A stretch of 35,107 bases of DNA from Candidatus Bathycorpusculum termitum (GCA_031254875.1 JAIRTW010000075.1:1-35107); one strand, 5' to 3'; shown: positions 8,281 through 17,476, counted from the first letter of the stretch. Program-made: numbers and translations. The notes: generated by a model not told the origin, from the letters alone.

Positions 8281-10661
8281 AAGTAAACGTATTTAAAAAA
8301 CATCCGTTAATTATCTGTGTTGCGCTAATTCTTCTGTTTAGTTTACTTCCTATCGTGTGGTTTAGTGATGGACGACTGTTTTTTGGTCATGATGCGACTT
8401 TTCCTTTGGATCCTCAGTTTTCTGTTAGTAAAAGTTTATCGATTTGGGATTATCAATTCTCCATTGGTCAATTCAATTACCGCGCTTTGCAGTTTCTTTT
8501 TCCATACTACTTGTTTTGGGCAGGCTTATCTTCTTTAGGTTTACCTTTAGTTAGTATAGAATGCCTTTGGGCTATTTTTTTATTCGCCCTAACCGGTTTA
8601 TCCATGCTTTATGCTTCATTAACATTCTTCAAAAAAGCCTCATATTCTGTTGCTTTTGTTGTATCATTATTTTATATGTTTAACCTTTACACTTTAAACA
8701 TGTGGCGATTTGGACAGACCACTACCTTAATACTTTTTGCCGTTGCTCCTTTGTTTTTGGCCCTTTTTATCAGAGGCTTAAATTCAGGGAAACATTTGAA
8801 ATATGCGGTGCTAATCAGTGGTTGTTCTGTTATTTTTAGTGCAGGTTTCACGGGTCCTCCTTATGTAATCTCGCTATTTATCCTTCCATGTCTGCTGTAT
8901 TTGCTGTATTACGTTTTTACACATGGCTTGAAAAATTTAAAGTCTGCAGGGCGCTTCTTGCTAATCTTGTTTCCTCTTTTTATTGCCGTCAACTTGTTTT
9001 GGGTTATTCCTCTCTTTATTTCATTATTTTCCTTAAACAATCTTTTACCTACATATGGCGTGGCTAGCCTATCATACTATGATTTTATAAATCCTGTTCC
9101 ATTCTACACTGTTATACAAGGGACAGGGTTCTATGCTTTTCAGCTGAACATGGGCGAGTATTCGGCTGTGCCCTTTGCTACAAGTTATTCGGAATTCCCC
9201 CTATCGCTAATAAGTTATACCTTGATAATATTGGCTTTTGCTGGATTCATGGTTAACGCACGTCGCCTTATAAAAGAGCCGCTTAATCTTTATTTTGGAG
9301 CACTAGCCTTAATTGGGCTTTTATTTAGCATTGGTGGAAATGCACCAACGGGTGAATTTTATAAATGGATGTATCTTAATTTTCCTGGTTTTTGGTTCTT
9401 TAGATCTCCTTATTCGAACTTTGCCGGATTATATATTATGGGACTCGCATTGTTGGTTGGTCTATTAATTCTTAAATTAAGCAGTTCATCTATTAGCCTT
9501 AATTGGCGGAGATACCTTAAGTATGTTGCAATTTTTGGGATTATCCTCCTAGTGCTTTCTAATGCCTATCCTTTAGTAAATGGCGACATTAAAGCGGGCG
9601 GCAAGGGCTTTCCTGATGAACAACTCGCTTATCCCCCTTTGTCTGTACAGATCCCTCAATTTTATTCGACAGCAGGTAACTGGATCAACGATAATCCGGA
9701 CGATTTCAACGTGCTCCTTCTTCCCCACAGAAACTATCTAGCTTATAGTTGGGGATATGCTGGCAGTGACATTGTTCAAAATTATGTGCATAAGCCGCTG
9801 ATAACGGGTTCTGCAGGATCTGTTGGCAACGCGTATTCCTACAAACTAATCAACAATGTCTATGACGTGTTAGGCGCTCCTATGTTTAGTGATACACTTT
9901 CATTCTTAAACGTGAAGTATATTTGGTTTAGCCGCGAGTTACGAACTTTTGGGGGGTTGCAAAATTCCTCAGACATTGAACGGATTGAAGATTTGCTTCG
10001 CAATCAAGAGGGCATAGAGTTAAGACAAGTTTTTGGTGATGTTGCTATTTACGAAAACACGTTTTGGGTACCCAACAAGGTCTATTCTCCTTCCTGTTAT
10101 TATGTTGCTGAAAATGCTGATGAAGTGCTGAATTTTGCCGGTATGCAGGTTGCAAATCAGATGACCGTTTTCATTAGAGAGCAAGCAGATTTCTCAGAAA
10201 TTAGCTCTTTACTCGAAAAAGACAGCAAAAATCTAAACGGTAGTGGTGCTGAATTAGAAAAAGCGCCACTAGTGACTTACTATAGGGCTGGCTCAACAAA
10301 TTATGTTGTGGCAGTTGAGAATGCTACTCAGCCCTTCTTATTAGTTTTCAGTGAATCATACGATAGTAACTGGTTGGCTTCAATTGATGGTTGTGATCTT
10401 TCTGGTAGTCATTTCTTGGCTAACGGTTATGCCAATAGCTGGTACATAGACAAAACGGGGTCCTTCACAATAAAAATAGAATTTGGAGCTCAAAAATTGG
10501 TATATGCTTGTTTCGCGTTTTCGATAGCAGTATTGGCTGTTTGTATTTTATACTTAAGCAAATACAAGCTTAAATCTGTTACACGTTATCTAAAGATAAG
10601 ACGGTCGGAAAATATTTACTACACCACTTCAGGTGACTATAGTCAACGGGTAGATAGTTGA
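8277..10661 (+). CDS. Very large polytopic membrane protein, GT-C/arabinosyltransferase-like, with C-terminal external domain
   Basis: 794 residues: about a dozen membrane helices in residues 10-430, then an external domain of about 300 residues and one last helix (about 742-762). The first external loop has FFGHDATFPLDP (about 35-46), the place of the acidic catalytic motif in GT-C enzymes. The external region ends in a beta-rich module with FLLVFSESYDSNW and HFLANGYANSW. The same architecture and motifs recur in the 694-aa protein at 17525-19609, so the two are paralogues. The layout recalls actinobacterial AftD-type arabinofuranosyltransferases and YfhO-like proteins; a sugar transfer on the outer membrane face is the best guess. 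It couples to its neighbours by ATGA and TGATG overlaps. Confidence 0.75.
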   Translation: MKVNVFKKHPLIICVALILLFSLLPIVWFSDGRLFFGHDATFPLDPQFSVSKSLSIWDYQFSIGQFNYRALQFLFPYYLFWAGLSSLGLPLVSIECLWAIFLFALTGLSMLYASLTFFKKASYSVAFVVSLFYMFNLYTLNMWRFGQTTTLILFAVAPLFLALFIRGLNSGKHLKYAVLISGCSVIFSAGFTGPPYVISLFILPCLLYLLYYVFTHGLKNLKSAGRFLLILFPLFIAVNLFWVIPLFISLFSLNNLLPTYGVASLSYYDFINPVPFYTVIQGTGFYAFQLNMGEYSAVPFATSYSEFPLSLISYTLIILAFAGFMVNARRLIKEPLNLYFGALALIGLLFSIGGNAPTGEFYKWMYLNFPGFWFFRSPYSNFAGLYIMGLALLVGLLILKLSSSSISLNWRRYLKYVAIFGIILLVLSNAYPLVNGDIKAGGKGFPDEQLAYPPLSVQIPQFYSTAGNWINDNPDDFNVLLLPHRNYLAYSWGYAGSDIVQNYVHKPLITGSAGSVGNAYSYKLINNVYDVLGAPMFSDTLSFLNVKYIWFSRELRTFGGLQNSSDIERIEDLLRNQEGIELRQVFGDVAIYENTFWVPNKVYSPSCYYVAENADEVLNFAGMQVANQMTVFIREQADFSEISSLLEKDSKNLNGSGAELEKAPLVTYYRAGSTNYVVAVENATQPFLLVFSESYDSNWLASIDGCDLSGSHFLANGYANSWYIDKTGSFTIKIEFGAQKLVYACFAFSIAVLAVCILYLSKYKLKSVTRYLKIRRSENIYYTTSGDYSQRVDS

Positions 10662-11845
10662 TGAAGAAGATACTCTCTCCAAATCTTCGAAGCATACGCT
10701 TTTTATTAATCACTCATACATTTGCTACCGGTCCTCCTCAGGAATTGCGGGATTTTTTTATAAAAAATGATATTTCATTTTCTTTTTTAGAGCACCCCTT
10801 TTCTTACAATCACCAAGACAAGCACTCAAAAGTTACCTTGTTTGAATCTGGAAAAAAAGTCAAAACCATTATGGGGCCAAACTATGGTGGTGGTGACTTA
10901 CTGCATTTTTTACTTGATTTTTTGTTAACATTCTATTTTGTTATTCGAAGCCATAAGCGCTATGATGTATGTATTGCCGCCGATAATCTGAATGCTGCCG
11001 CCTCAGTTTTTCTAAAAAAACTGGGATTCATCCGAAATTTGATTTACTGGACAATCGATTATACACCAAATAGATTTGGAAACGCCTTATTGAACGCTGT
11101 TTTTTATAATCTTGATACATTCAGTTGCACTCAGTCAGACCTATTATGGAATAGCTCAAAGCGTATGAATCCTGCCCGAGCAAAAAGGGGTGTAGCTATC
11201 TCTAACTGCGCTCCTGAGGTCATTGTTCCTGATGGTTGCCATTTCGAAGAAATAAAACGGTTAGATAGTAGTGCTGTCAATCGTTTTAAGTTAGTTTTTA
11301 TGGGGCATCTCGTCAAAAATAAAGGTGTCGATTTACTGATTACTGCGTTGCCTGATTTACTGCAGATGTTTCCGCAGGTCAGCTTAACAATTATCGGAAC
11401 TGGTCCTGAAGAATCGAACTTGAAAAGAGTTGCTTCCTCCCTAAACCTTGATGATAAGGTTTTTTTCACAGGGTACATAAAAAACCATAAGCAACTTGAA
11501 CAAACTATTGCTGGTTGTGGTGTGGGTCTATCGCCATATGTTCCTGATCCTAATAGCTATACGTTCTTCTCTGATGTAGGCAAGGTCAAGGTTTACTTGG
11601 CTTGTGGGTTGCCTGTTCTGATAACTGAGGTGCCTGAAATTGCGACTGAAATACAAAATAATGGTGCTGGGTTAATTTTTAAGTATGACGTTCAAAGTTT
11701 TATGGCAAAAGTGAAATTGTTGATAGAAGATGAAGTGCGGTATATGGAGTATCGGCGGAATGCCCTTTATTTTGTAGAAAATTTAAGCTGGAACAATGTT
11801 TTCAATGAAGTTTTAAATCAGTCAATCGTACATTTTAAAACATGA
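10661..11845 (+). CDS. GT4 family (GT-B fold) glycosyltransferase
   Basis: 394 residues from ATG 10661, which shares its A with the preceding TGA. The C-terminal nucleotide-sugar domain is clear: FKLVFMGHLVKNKGVDLLI (about 209-227), LTIIGTGPEESNLKRVASSL and VFFTGYIKNHKQL, then YLACGLPVLITEVPEIATEI, where GT4 enzymes hold the donor phosphates and ribose. The usual EX7E is degenerate (SDVGKVKVYLACG). The N-terminal domain is acceptor-side and divergent. It is the last gene of the first plus-strand run; its TGA directly abuts the stop of the convergent dehydrogenase gene (TGATCA). Confidence 0.83.
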   Translation: MKKILSPNLRSIRFLLITHTFATGPPQELRDFFIKNDISFSFLEHPFSYNHQDKHSKVTLFESGKKVKTIMGPNYGGGDLLHFLLDFLLTFYFVIRSHKRYDVCIAADNLNAAASVFLKKLGFIRNLIYWTIDYTPNRFGNALLNAVFYNLDTFSCTQSDLLWNSSKRMNPARAKRGVAISNCAPEVIVPDGCHFEEIKRLDSSAVNRFKLVFMGHLVKNKGVDLLITALPDLLQMFPQVSLTIIGTGPEESNLKRVASSLNLDDKVFFTGYIKNHKQLEQTIAGCGVGLSPYVPDPNSYTFFSDVGKVKVYLACGLPVLITEVPEIATEIQNNGAGLIFKYDVQSFMAKVKLLIEDEVRYMEYRRNALYFVENLSWNNVFNEVLNQSIVHFKT

Positions 11846-12724
11846 TCAATTTTTATACTTATAAAATCCTTCACCAGTTTTTCTTCCTGTTTTACCTTCA
11901 TCAATCATTTTCTTAAATATCTTCGCTGGTCTCTTAAAATTGAGTGATAAATTTAACTCGTTTAAAATTTTGTATGTGACATCTATTCCCACATAATCCG
12001 CAAGTTCAAACGGTCCCATGGGAACATTTGCGCCTAGCTTCATGGCGGTGTCAATTTTTTGAATGGTTGTGTTTCCCTCTTCTAAAAGATAACCTGCTTC
12101 ATTTACCATTGAAAATAGCAGGCGGTTTACGATAAATCCTGTTGAATCATTTACTATTATTGCAGTTTTTTCAATTTTATTAATAAAATCTAATGTTTCG
12201 TGAAGAGTTTGGTCTGATGTAGATTTAGTCTGAACAATTTCTACCAAATGCATCTTGCTTATGGGGTTGAAGAAATGGGTGCCTATTAATCTATCGGGAT
12301 TTGATACAAACTTTGTGAGATTATTCACTGATAAACTTGATGTATTAGTGGCTAAAATTGTCCTTGGTGAGCAGTTATCATCCAATTCTTTAAAAAGTTT
12401 TTCTTTAGCTTCTCTATCTTCGATTATACACTCGATTACAATATCTGTTGTTGATAAATCACTCATCGATGTAGTGGTTCTTATTTTCTGGAGTATTTTA
12501 TTTACATCGGTCATATTTGTTTTTGATAAATTGTTTTTTATTCTTCCCATGGTCTGTTCGAGTGATTTCTTGCTTCTGCTCTTCAAAATCACATCAAACC
12601 CCATCTGTGCAATATGTTGTGTCAACTGGCGCCCAATTGGTCCAGTTCCAATTATAGCTACTTGTGTAATGTTATTAGTTATCATTCCAATTGTCGCTTG
12701 GTTCACGCTAACTTTTTGAAGCAT
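11846..12724 (-). CDS. 3-hydroxyacyl-CoA (3-hydroxybutyryl-CoA) dehydrogenase family
   Basis: 292 residues. The NAD-binding Rossmann motif GTGPIG is at 26-31. IVIECIIEDREAKEKLFKELD, ATNTSSLSVNNL and GTHFFNPISKMHLVEIVQ (with the catalytic His/Glu pair region) and the helical dimerisation domain starting at NDSTGFIVNRLLFSMVNEAGYLL complete the family. The enzyme oxidises an L-3-hydroxyacyl-CoA with NAD+. ATG 12724 overlaps the upstream gene by 22 bases and has AAGGA ahead of it; ATG at 12685 (residue 14) gives a more typical N-terminus and no overlap. It is unlike its glycan neighbours in function and strand, AT-rich and Lys/Asn-rich. A role on a sugar-like or acyl substituent is possible but unproven. 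Confidence 0.85.
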   Translation of the reverse strand: MLQKVSVNQATIGMITNNITQVAIIGTGPIGRQLTQHIAQMGFDVILKSRSKKSLEQTMGRIKNNLSKTNMTDVNKILQKIRTTTSMSDLSTTDIVIECIIEDREAKEKLFKELDDNCSPRTILATNTSSLSVNNLTKFVSNPDRLIGTHFFNPISKMHLVEIVQTKSTSDQTLHETLDFINKIEKTAIIVNDSTGFIVNRLLFSMVNEAGYLLEEGNTTIQKIDTAMKLGANVPMGPFELADYVGIDVTYKILNELNLSLNFKRPAKIFKKMIDEGKTGRKTGEGFYKYKN

Positions 12725-13632
12725 ATTATTTCCTTGTCTAATATTTCAAATCCTTCTTTCTTTAATGTTCCTTCTTCTTCAATAGTGCCTAAATAATGAT
12801 ATGTTTGGAACCCTTTTACTTTGAATAGGCTTGATGCACCCTTCCTTAAATTGCTGATGTTCCCGGCGAATAAATGTGGCGGCTCTAAATATTGAACCCT
12901 TTTTTGAAAGTTATTAAAAAATCCGTTTTTCGTATAGATGGCATATGATAATAGTTCGCGATTATTTTGCTTTATCTCAACAAGTCTTTTTTGAATAAGT
13001 AACCTGCGCGTTTTTTTGCTATATGCTTCACAGCCTGCAGAGCCGAAAACTCTGTCAATAAAATTTTCCTTATTAATTTCCAAAAAATTAATCCATTCTG
13101 CTCCTGTATTCGTTGAAAAAATTTCCCAGAGGTTTTGTGTGTCCATATTATTCAAGATATTGCATGTGGTTGTCGGTTTTTGTGTTTGATCAAAAAAATT
13201 CAGTTTATAATTTACGCGGTTCAGAAAACCATCCCATGTTTTTTGAATACTTGCTATGGATGGTTTGTTTACAAACGATACTGTCCCTATGGCTTTTTTT
13301 ATTCCTTTTTTCTTTAAAAATTCAAAGGATTTATTGTATAACTGTGGCGCTATTCCCCGTCCCCTAAACGCGGGGTGAATAAAAGTGGACCAAATTCCCC
13401 ACAAATTTTCAGTTATTTTTTGTAGATATATGATTCCAACCGGTTTTTTTTGATTAGTTGAATATGCTATCATAGTGACGTTTTCCTGATTAAATAGAAT
13501 CCTGAAATTTGAAAAACCTACCAAAAATCGAAATCCATATCTGGCAAATTCTTTGTAGTCAATTGTCCTTCCTTGAGCGACAATAATGCTATCTAACATC
13601 TGATCATTTGTGTATCGTCCAGTAGCGGGCAT
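12703..13632 (-). CDS. GNAT-family N-acetyltransferase-like protein
   Basis: 309 residues. The GNAT core lies in the N-terminal half: VGIIYLQKITENLWGIWSTFIHP (strands beta-4/5), the acetyl-CoA pyrophosphate loop FRGRGIA (89-95) and the following helix APQLYNKSFEFLKKKG. The C-terminal half (about 155-309) has no family I recognise and may be a second, degenerate GNAT-like or substrate domain. It is coupled to the dehydrogenase gene by a 22-base overlap. Within a glycan locus, acylation of an amino sugar is a natural idea, but the pair could also be an unrelated insertion. Confidence 0.7.
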   Translation of the reverse strand: MPATGRYTNDQMLDSIIVAQGRTIDYKEFARYGFRFLVGFSNFRILFNQENVTMIAYSTNQKKPVGIIYLQKITENLWGIWSTFIHPAFRGRGIAPQLYNKSFEFLKKKGIKKAIGTVSFVNKPSIASIQKTWDGFLNRVNYKLNFFDQTQKPTTTCNILNNMDTQNLWEIFSTNTGAEWINFLEINKENFIDRVFGSAGCEAYSKKTRRLLIQKRLVEIKQNNRELLSYAIYTKNGFFNNFQKRVQYLEPPHLFAGNISNLRKGASSLFKVKGFQTYHYLGTIEEEGTLKKEGFEILDKEIICFKKLA

Positions 13633-13805
13633 TTCAACCGTCCTATATGGTTATGGGTATCATTTATGAATTTCCTTATAACTTATAAACTATTTATGCT
13701 GTTTATTTTTTTATTCGCGACCTAAATGAAGAATTTTTGTCGTATTTATCCGGCAAATGGTTCATAAGAAAGGGTTCAAATACAATTGCTATCTTCCATT
13801 TGCTT

Positions 13806-13810
13806 GGTGG
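13806..13810 (+). promoter_or_regulatory. Shine-Dalgarno GGTGG setting the gmd start
   Basis: GGTGG lies four bases before GTG 13815. It pairs with the archaeal 16S 3' end (anti-GGAGGTGA) and favours this start over the TTG at 13737, which would add 26 non-conserved residues. Confidence 0.55.
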
Positions 13811-13814
13811 AAAA

Positions 13815-14879
13815 GTGAGTAAAGATCGAGGGAAAAATAAAAGAGCTTTGATTACAGGAGTTACGGGTCAAGATGGCTCATATTTAGCTGAATTCCTGCT
13901 AAGCAAAGGCTATGAAGTTCATGGAATTATCCGTCGGGCATCCACATTTAACACTAAACGAATCGATCACATTATTGCTGACCACCACGATCCCGATACA
14001 CGCTTTTATTTTTATTATGGTGATTTATCCGATTCTGAACAAATTTCTAATATACTCACAGAAGTGGAACCGTCAGAAATTTATCATCTAGGCGCCCAAA
14101 GTCACGTTCGCGTCAGTTTTGATATACCCGAATTCACCGGTAATGTTACAGGATTAAGCACAACAAGATTGCTAGAAGCGATCAAACGTAGTCGACTTCC
14201 AATCAAGTTGTATCAGGCATCTAGTAGCGAAATGTTTGGGAGCTCTCCTCCCCCTCAAAATGAAGAAACTCTGCTTAAACCCCGGAGCCCATATGCTTGT
14301 GCTAAGGTCTATGCCCATTTAATGACTAATAACTACCGCGAAGGTTACGGTATTTGGGTATGTAATGGTATCTTGTTTAATCATGAGTCGCCTAGGCGTG
14401 GAGAAACCTTTGTAACTAGAAAAATTACCCGTGCCGTTGCAAGCATACTGGCAAATAAACAACGCAAGCTCTACATTGGAAACTTGGATAACAGCCGAGA
14501 TTGGGGTTACTCGCCTGAGTATGTTGAAGTAATGTGGAAAATGCTCCAAATGGATAAACCTGACGATTTTGTGATAGGTACTGGTGAAGCTCATTCAATC
14601 CGCGAATTCGTTGAAGAAGCATTTAGTTATGTGAATTTGAATTGGGAAAAATATATTGTGATAGATCCAATGTATTTTAGGCCAACTGAGCCTGAAACGT
14701 TAATAGCAGACGAAGCAAAGGCAAAAGAGCTTCTTGGTTGGAGCCCTAAAATAAAATTCAAAGATCTAGTAAAAATAATGGTTGATGCCGACATGCGGTC
14801 GATAGGCTTAAAACCAATAGGTGAAGGAGATAAGATAATAAAGTCAGTGTTTCCAAATAGATGGTGGCAAACTGACTGA
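13815..14879 (+). CDS. gmd: GDP-mannose 4,6-dehydratase
   Basis: 354 residues from GTG 13815, close to the family length. It converts GDP-D-mannose to GDP-4-keto-6-deoxy-D-mannose with bound NADP(H). The hallmark [15 protein letters not shown] is near the N-terminus, followed by [18 protein letters not shown], the SSSEMFG active-site segment, the YxxxK pair in [20 protein letters not shown], and [35 protein letters not shown] is the usual GMD C-terminal block. It is the first gene of a plus-strand set with an epimerase/reductase-like SDR, a cupin and an aminotransferase, and diverges from the GNAT gene. No mannose-1-phosphate guanylyltransferase is in the window, so GDP-mannose must come from elsewhere. 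Confidence 0.95.
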   Translation: MSKDRGKNKRALITGVTGQDGSYLAEFLLSKGYEVHGIIRRASTFNTKRIDHIIADHHDPDTRFYFYYGDLSDSEQISNILTEVEPSEIYHLGAQSHVRVSFDIPEFTGNVTGLSTTRLLEAIKRSRLPIKLYQASSSEMFGSSPPPQNEETLLKPRSPYACAKVYAHLMTNNYREGYGIWVCNGILFNHESPRRGETFVTRKITRAVASILANKQRKLYIGNLDNSRDWGYSPEYVEVMWKMLQMDKPDDFVIGTGEAHSIREFVEEAFSYVNLNWEKYIVIDPMYFRPTEPETLIADEAKAKELLGWSPKIKFKDLVKIMVDADMRSIGLKPIGEGDKIIKSVFPNRWWQTD

Positions 14880-14880
14880 G

Positions 14881-15825
14881 GTGGGTTATGTGGTTAACAA
14901 GGTGTTTGTTCCTGGGGGAAACGGTTTTTTAGGGCAAGCGGTCACAAAGAAGCTTCAAGAAGCAAACATTAATTACGTTTCTCTTTCTCTTCAAAATGGT
15001 GTTGATTTCAGAGATTTTCAGCAGACAAAAGATATTTTTGAACAAGAAAGATTTGATGCACTGATTAATTGTGCTGCTTTTGTAGGTGGTATACAGTTTG
15101 GTTATGAGAAACCTGCCGAAATTTATTTCAATAACATTTTGATGGCTACAAATCTGATGGAAGCCGCGAGACTGTGCGGTGTAAAGAGATTTGTGAATCC
15201 AATCTCTAACTGTTCATATCCCGGTTCCTTAACTAGTGATTTTCAAGAAGAACAATGGTGGGCCGGCCCTCTTCACGAGTCGGTATTGGTCTACGGATTT
15301 GTCCGGAAAGCCAGTTGGGTTCAAAGCTGGGCGTATTATAAACAATATGGTTTTCAAACAATAAACCTTATTCTGCCTAACATGTATGGTCCAGGAGATC
15401 ACTTTGATGAAAAGCGTTCTCATGCACTTGGTGCTCTTGTAATGAAATTTGTGGAGGCAAAAAAGAAAAATTTGCCCAATGTTACTATATGGGGGAGTGG
15501 CATTCCAGTGAGAGAATGGCTCTATGTGGAGGATGGTGCCGAAGCCCTTCTAAGGGCACTTGAAATAAATTCCACCGTAGATCCGATTAATATTGGCGTA
15601 GGTAAAGGCATCTCTATTATTGAATTGGCCCAAATTATAAAAGAAGTAGCTAATTATACCGGCGAGATTATTTTTGATAAATCCATGCCCGACGGCGCTC
15701 CATATAAAACAATGAATAATGAACGTATGAAAAGAGTTCTTCACTGGATCCCAAAGACAACCCTGCGGGATGGCGTGAAGAAAACAGTTGAATGGTATAT
15801 AAATAATGGCGGCGAAAACCTATGA
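14881..15825 (+). CDS. GDP-L-fucose synthase-like SDR (NAD-dependent epimerase/reductase)
   Basis: 314 residues, GTG start one base after the gmd stop. The coenzyme motif GGNGFLG is at 12-18. NCAAFVGGIQFGYEKPAEIYFNNILMATNLMEAA closely matches GDP-fucose synthases, and NPISNCSYPGSL takes the place of their SSCIYP. The active-site Tyr is Y138 in YGFVRKAS. The position four residues on, normally Lys, is R142, with a Lys at 143. LPNMYGPGDHF and PVREWLYVEDGAEALL follow. Next to gmd, the natural substrate is GDP-4-keto-6-deoxymannose, giving GDP-fucose or another epimer/reduced product. The missing canonical Lys makes the exact reaction uncertain. Confidence 0.8.
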   Translation: MGYVVNKVFVPGGNGFLGQAVTKKLQEANINYVSLSLQNGVDFRDFQQTKDIFEQERFDALINCAAFVGGIQFGYEKPAEIYFNNILMATNLMEAARLCGVKRFVNPISNCSYPGSLTSDFQEEQWWAGPLHESVLVYGFVRKASWVQSWAYYKQYGFQTINLILPNMYGPGDHFDEKRSHALGALVMKFVEAKKKNLPNVTIWGSGIPVREWLYVEDGAEALLRALEINSTVDPINIGVGKGISIIELAQIIKEVANYTGEIIFDKSMPDGAPYKTMNNERMKRVLHWIPKTTLRDGVKKTVEWYINNGGENL

Positions 15826-16241
15826 GCCATGAAAAAATAGAAAAAATCGTAAATGATGGTTTGCTTCTCGCAGTGATTATTCGTGATTCAGATTGGTCTA
15901 AGGGGTTAACATTTGTTTCCTCCGAAAACGATTTTCAGCAAGTTGGCATGTGGAACTATGATAAGGGAAAAGTCCTAGAGCCACATGTTCACTTATTAAA
16001 ACCACGAATGATATCCCGTACACAAGAAGTTCTATTCCTCAAGGAAGGTGCGTTAAGGGCAAGCATTTTTACTGAAGACGAAAAATTCTTGAAAACCATA
16101 GATCTGCATAAAGGTGATACGATGATCCTTCTTGCTGGCGGACATGGTTATGAAATACTGGAAGATAATACAAAAGTGCTGGAAGTTAAAAATGGTCCAT
16201 ATTTAGGTGCAATCGAAGACCGGAAAAGAATTCAACGGTGA
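15822..16241 (+). CDS. Small cupin-fold protein
   Basis: 139 residues. The beta-strand-rich pattern with VLEPHVHLL (about 46-54), TQEVLFLKEGALRASIF (about 67-83), DLHKGDTMILLAGGHGYEIL (about 93-112) and LEVKNGPYLG corresponds to the two conserved cupin motifs. Histidines in PHVH and GGHG and the Glu in EVLF could bind a metal. It overlaps the preceding SDR by four bases (ATGA) and its TGA lies within the Shine-Dalgarno site of the aminotransferase. Small cupins in nucleotide-sugar operons are often isomerases or epimerases; that is context inference only. Confidence 0.7.
   Translation: MSHEKIEKIVNDGLLLAVIIRDSDWSKGLTFVSSENDFQQVGMWNYDKGKVLEPHVHLLKPRMISRTQEVLFLKEGALRASIFTEDEKFLKTIDLHKGDTMILLAGGHGYEILEDNTKVLEVKNGPYLGAIEDRKRIQR
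16237..16241 (+). promoter_or_regulatory. Shine-Dalgarno GGTGA containing the cupin stop codon
   Basis: GGTGA ends in the TGA stop of the cupin gene and lies five bases before ATG 16247, favouring that start over the GTG at 16238 that overlaps the site itself. Confidence 0.55.
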
Positions 16242-16246
16242 ATTGT

Positions 16247-17335
16247 ATGAATAAAATCAATCAAATGGAGCCTTGGTTGGGTTTTGAAGAAAAACAAGCT
16301 GTAATAGACTACCTAGATGGTGGTGGTTGGCTTACAGAATTTAAGAAAACCCGCGAATTCGAGCAGAAGATCTCTGAATTTATTAAAAGTAACTACGTGT
16401 CAGTTGTTAACAACGGTACTAGTAGTTTAGTTATTGCCTTGATGGCCCTTGATATTGGTATTGGTGATGAAGTGATTGTTCCTGATTTTACGATGATTGC
16501 GTCTTCAAACGCTATTGTTTTAGCAGGTGCAAAACCTGTGCTTGTTGATATTGATCCAACCAATCTATGCTTAGATCTTGAAAAAGCCGAAGAAGCAATC
16601 ACTCCAAAAACAAAAGCAATAATGTATGTAAGTATTAACGGTAGAAGCCATGATATGAACAATGTTTTGGCATTAGCCAAAAAATACAATCTGTTTGTTA
16701 TTGAAGATGCTGCGCAGGCGCTTGGGTCAACATTTAGCGGAAAAAGTCTTGGAACTTTCGGTGATATCGGTAGTATTTCTTTTAGTGCACCAAAAATCAT
16801 TACCACTGGGCAAGGTGGTGCACTTTTTACCGATAATTCTGATTTATTCCGTAAAATTGCTCTCATCAGAGATTTTGGTAGACCAAAATCAGGGGTGGAT
16901 TACCATGAGGTCATAGGGTTTAATGCAAAATTTACTGACCTTCAAGCTGTAATAGGCATTGAACAAATGAAGAAATTGCCTTGGCGGGTTCAACGAAAGA
17001 AAGAAATTTATAAAATCTATTTTGATTGTTTGAGTGATGTGGGTAGTCTTATATTCATAAATACCAATCTTAAGGAAACATCCCCCTGGTTTATAGATGT
17101 CTTGGTAGAGACTAAACGGGCTGAGTTGATTTCATTTTTGAATGAAAGAGGAATAGGAAGCAGAGTATTTTATCCTTCGATACATACGCAACCACCTTAC
17201 TCTTGGGTAAAGGGTGATTTTCCAAAATCGGACGCGGTTTCGCAACAAGGACTCTGGTTGCCGTCCTCTTCTTTTCTTAGCGATGATACTGTACTTTTCA
17301 TATGTAACGTCATAAAGGATTTCTTCAAAAATTGA
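16247..17335 (+). CDS. DegT/DnrJ/EryC1-type PLP sugar aminotransferase
   Basis: 362 residues from ATG 16247. Fold-type I PLP features are intact: NNGTSS (55-60) for the phosphate, VIEDAAQALG with Asp154 for the pyridine nitrogen, and SFSAPKIITTGQGG with Lys183 as Schiff-base lysine. The N-terminus EPWLGFEEKQAVIDYLDGGGWLTE is the family's usual opening. The lysine rules out ColD-like dehydratases, where it is His. With gmd three genes upstream, 4-amination of GDP-4-keto-6-deoxymannose to GDP-perosamine is the most economical guess; other keto-sugar substrates are possible. It is followed at once by a hairpin, so it probably ends the operon. Confidence 0.9.
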   Translation: MNKINQMEPWLGFEEKQAVIDYLDGGGWLTEFKKTREFEQKISEFIKSNYVSVVNNGTSSLVIALMALDIGIGDEVIVPDFTMIASSNAIVLAGAKPVLVDIDPTNLCLDLEKAEEAITPKTKAIMYVSINGRSHDMNNVLALAKKYNLFVIEDAAQALGSTFSGKSLGTFGDIGSISFSAPKIITTGQGGALFTDNSDLFRKIALIRDFGRPKSGVDYHEVIGFNAKFTDLQAVIGIEQMKKLPWRVQRKKEIYKIYFDCLSDVGSLIFINTNLKETSPWFIDVLVETKRAELISFLNERGIGSRVFYPSIHTQPPYSWVKGDFPKSDAVSQQGLWLPSSSFLSDDTVLFICNVIKDFFKN

Positions 17336-17336
17336 T

Positions 17337-17351
17337 GGGGTTTTTAACCCC
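17337..17351 (+). terminator. Short hairpin after the aminotransferase
   Basis: GGGGTT/AACCCC form a perfect 6-bp stem with a TTT loop, beginning two bases after the stop codon. It lacks a long T-run, so termination is plausible but not certain. Confidence 0.4.
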
Positions 17352-17476
17352 GTTAATAGTTTGTAACATGGTGGATTTCTGCTGTATAATACGTAAATTT
17401 TTAAAACTTCTCAAATCGTGAATGCCTGCAAATTTCGATCAATACGCCGCTGGCAGGTAATCATTCGGAATTTTCG

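Noticed and set aside
13737-13814. TTG-started N-terminal extension of gmd
   Set aside because: 26 residues with no match to the GMD N-terminus; GTG 13815 has a GGTGG ribosome site.
16393-16866. 157-codon minus-strand frame inside the aminotransferase gene
   Set aside because: Antisense of a gene with intact PLP motifs; composition is that of a shadow frame.
17415-17461. CCTGC...GCAGG dyad between the aminotransferase and the giant membrane protein
   Set aside because: Five pairs with a long spacer is expected by chance.
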